A stretch of DNA of 5,827 nucleotides from an archaeon. Lineage in GTDB: Archaea > Iainarchaeota > Iainarchaeia > Iainarchaeales > Iainarchaeaceae. Where the stretch lies: NCBI GenBank assembly GCA_005239615.1, contig SBBR01000081.1, forward strand, positions 1 through 5,827, in the 5' to 3' direction. The position numbers and the translations under genes were made by a program. The notes beneath the pieces are model-generated. The model saw only the letters and a list, made by a program, of their open reading frames with translations. It had not been told where the DNA came from and searched no databases. This document shows, piece by piece, positions 5,807-5,827 of the stretch; the first letter of the stretch is position 1, and each line of letters begins with the position of its first letter.

Positions 5807-5827
5807 AAATCCATGAGAAACGTAACC
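5786..5827. repeat. Inverted repeat at the right edge enclosing a ribosome binding site
   Basis: GGTTACGTT (5786-5794) pairs perfectly with AACGTAACC (5819-5827); CTC (5795-5797) and GAG (5815-5817) extend the stem past one bulged A at 5818. The 17-nt loop (5798-5814) contains the GGTGAT Shine-Dalgarno and the first two bases of the ATG. It may extend further, as the sequence ends exactly with the right arm. Confidence 0.65.
5813..5827 (+). CDS. Start of an unidentified gene cut by the window edge
   Basis: Only five codons are visible (M-R-N-V-T), so no function can be given. The case for a real start rests on the GGTGAT Shine-Dalgarno at 5801-5806 with 6-nt spacing and a TATA-like element at 5754-5762. 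An alternative ATG at 5781 in another frame gives only 11 residues before TGA at 5814-5816. The start codon lies at the base of a stem that may control translation. Confidence 0.4.

Noticed and set aside
1..5827. CRISPR array, tRNA, rRNA or insertion sequence
   Set aside because: No regularly spaced direct repeats, no tRNA cloverleaf or T-loop signature, no rRNA-like stretch and no transposase domain were seen on either strand.

Overview
The window reads as archaeal chromosome. The signs are a GatD-type amidotransferase subunit, TTTAAA/TTTTTA-like TATA elements upstream of starts instead of bacterial -35/-10 pairs, an AbrB/MazF-type toxin-antitoxin pair, and an archaeal-type ATPase with a DUF4143-like tail. 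The Lrp/AsnC-like fragment at the left edge and the class I fructose-1,6-bisphosphatase would suit a DPANN-type lineage, but that placement is inference and no rRNA or tRNA is present to test it.

Layout, left to right. Positions 2-298 (+) hold the C-terminal half of an Lrp/AsnC-like regulator with an in-frame TGA in the middle. Facing it on the minus strand is a mazEF-like operon (antitoxin 647-904, toxin 310-657, 11-nt overlap) behind a TATA box and a 20-bp palindrome. Further upstream on the same strand is a class I FBPase (989-1885). A 106-bp AT-rich divergent spacer with a 13-bp palindrome separates it from a plus-strand pair: a type I asparaginase-like protein (1992-3032) and GatD (3067-4404), 34 bp apart and probably one operon. 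After an 84-bp spacer with repeated ACTATA/TATAGT motifs comes a decayed ATPase gene (4489-5712) with two in-frame stops and three +1 frameshifts. The right edge holds a probable new gene start at 5813, with a strong Shine-Dalgarno inside the loop of an inverted repeat.

How the parts relate. GatD supplies the ammonia-generating asparaginase-fold subunit of the archaeal GatDE Glu-tRNA(Gln) amidotransferase; its partner GatE is not here and must be elsewhere. The protein encoded just before it belongs to the same fold but has lost the primary nucleophile threonine (Ala16) and has no tyrosine nearby, while keeping the second triad. It looks like a pseudoenzyme or a protein with changed chemistry. 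FBPase would serve gluconeogenesis. Intact metabolic and toxin-antitoxin genes lie between a broken regulator and a broken ATPase, so both flanks appear to be decaying.

The strongest leads are the active-site loss in the asparaginase paralogue, the hairpin around the start at 5813, and the operator-like palindromes at three promoters. I see no convincing novel defence or mobile system.
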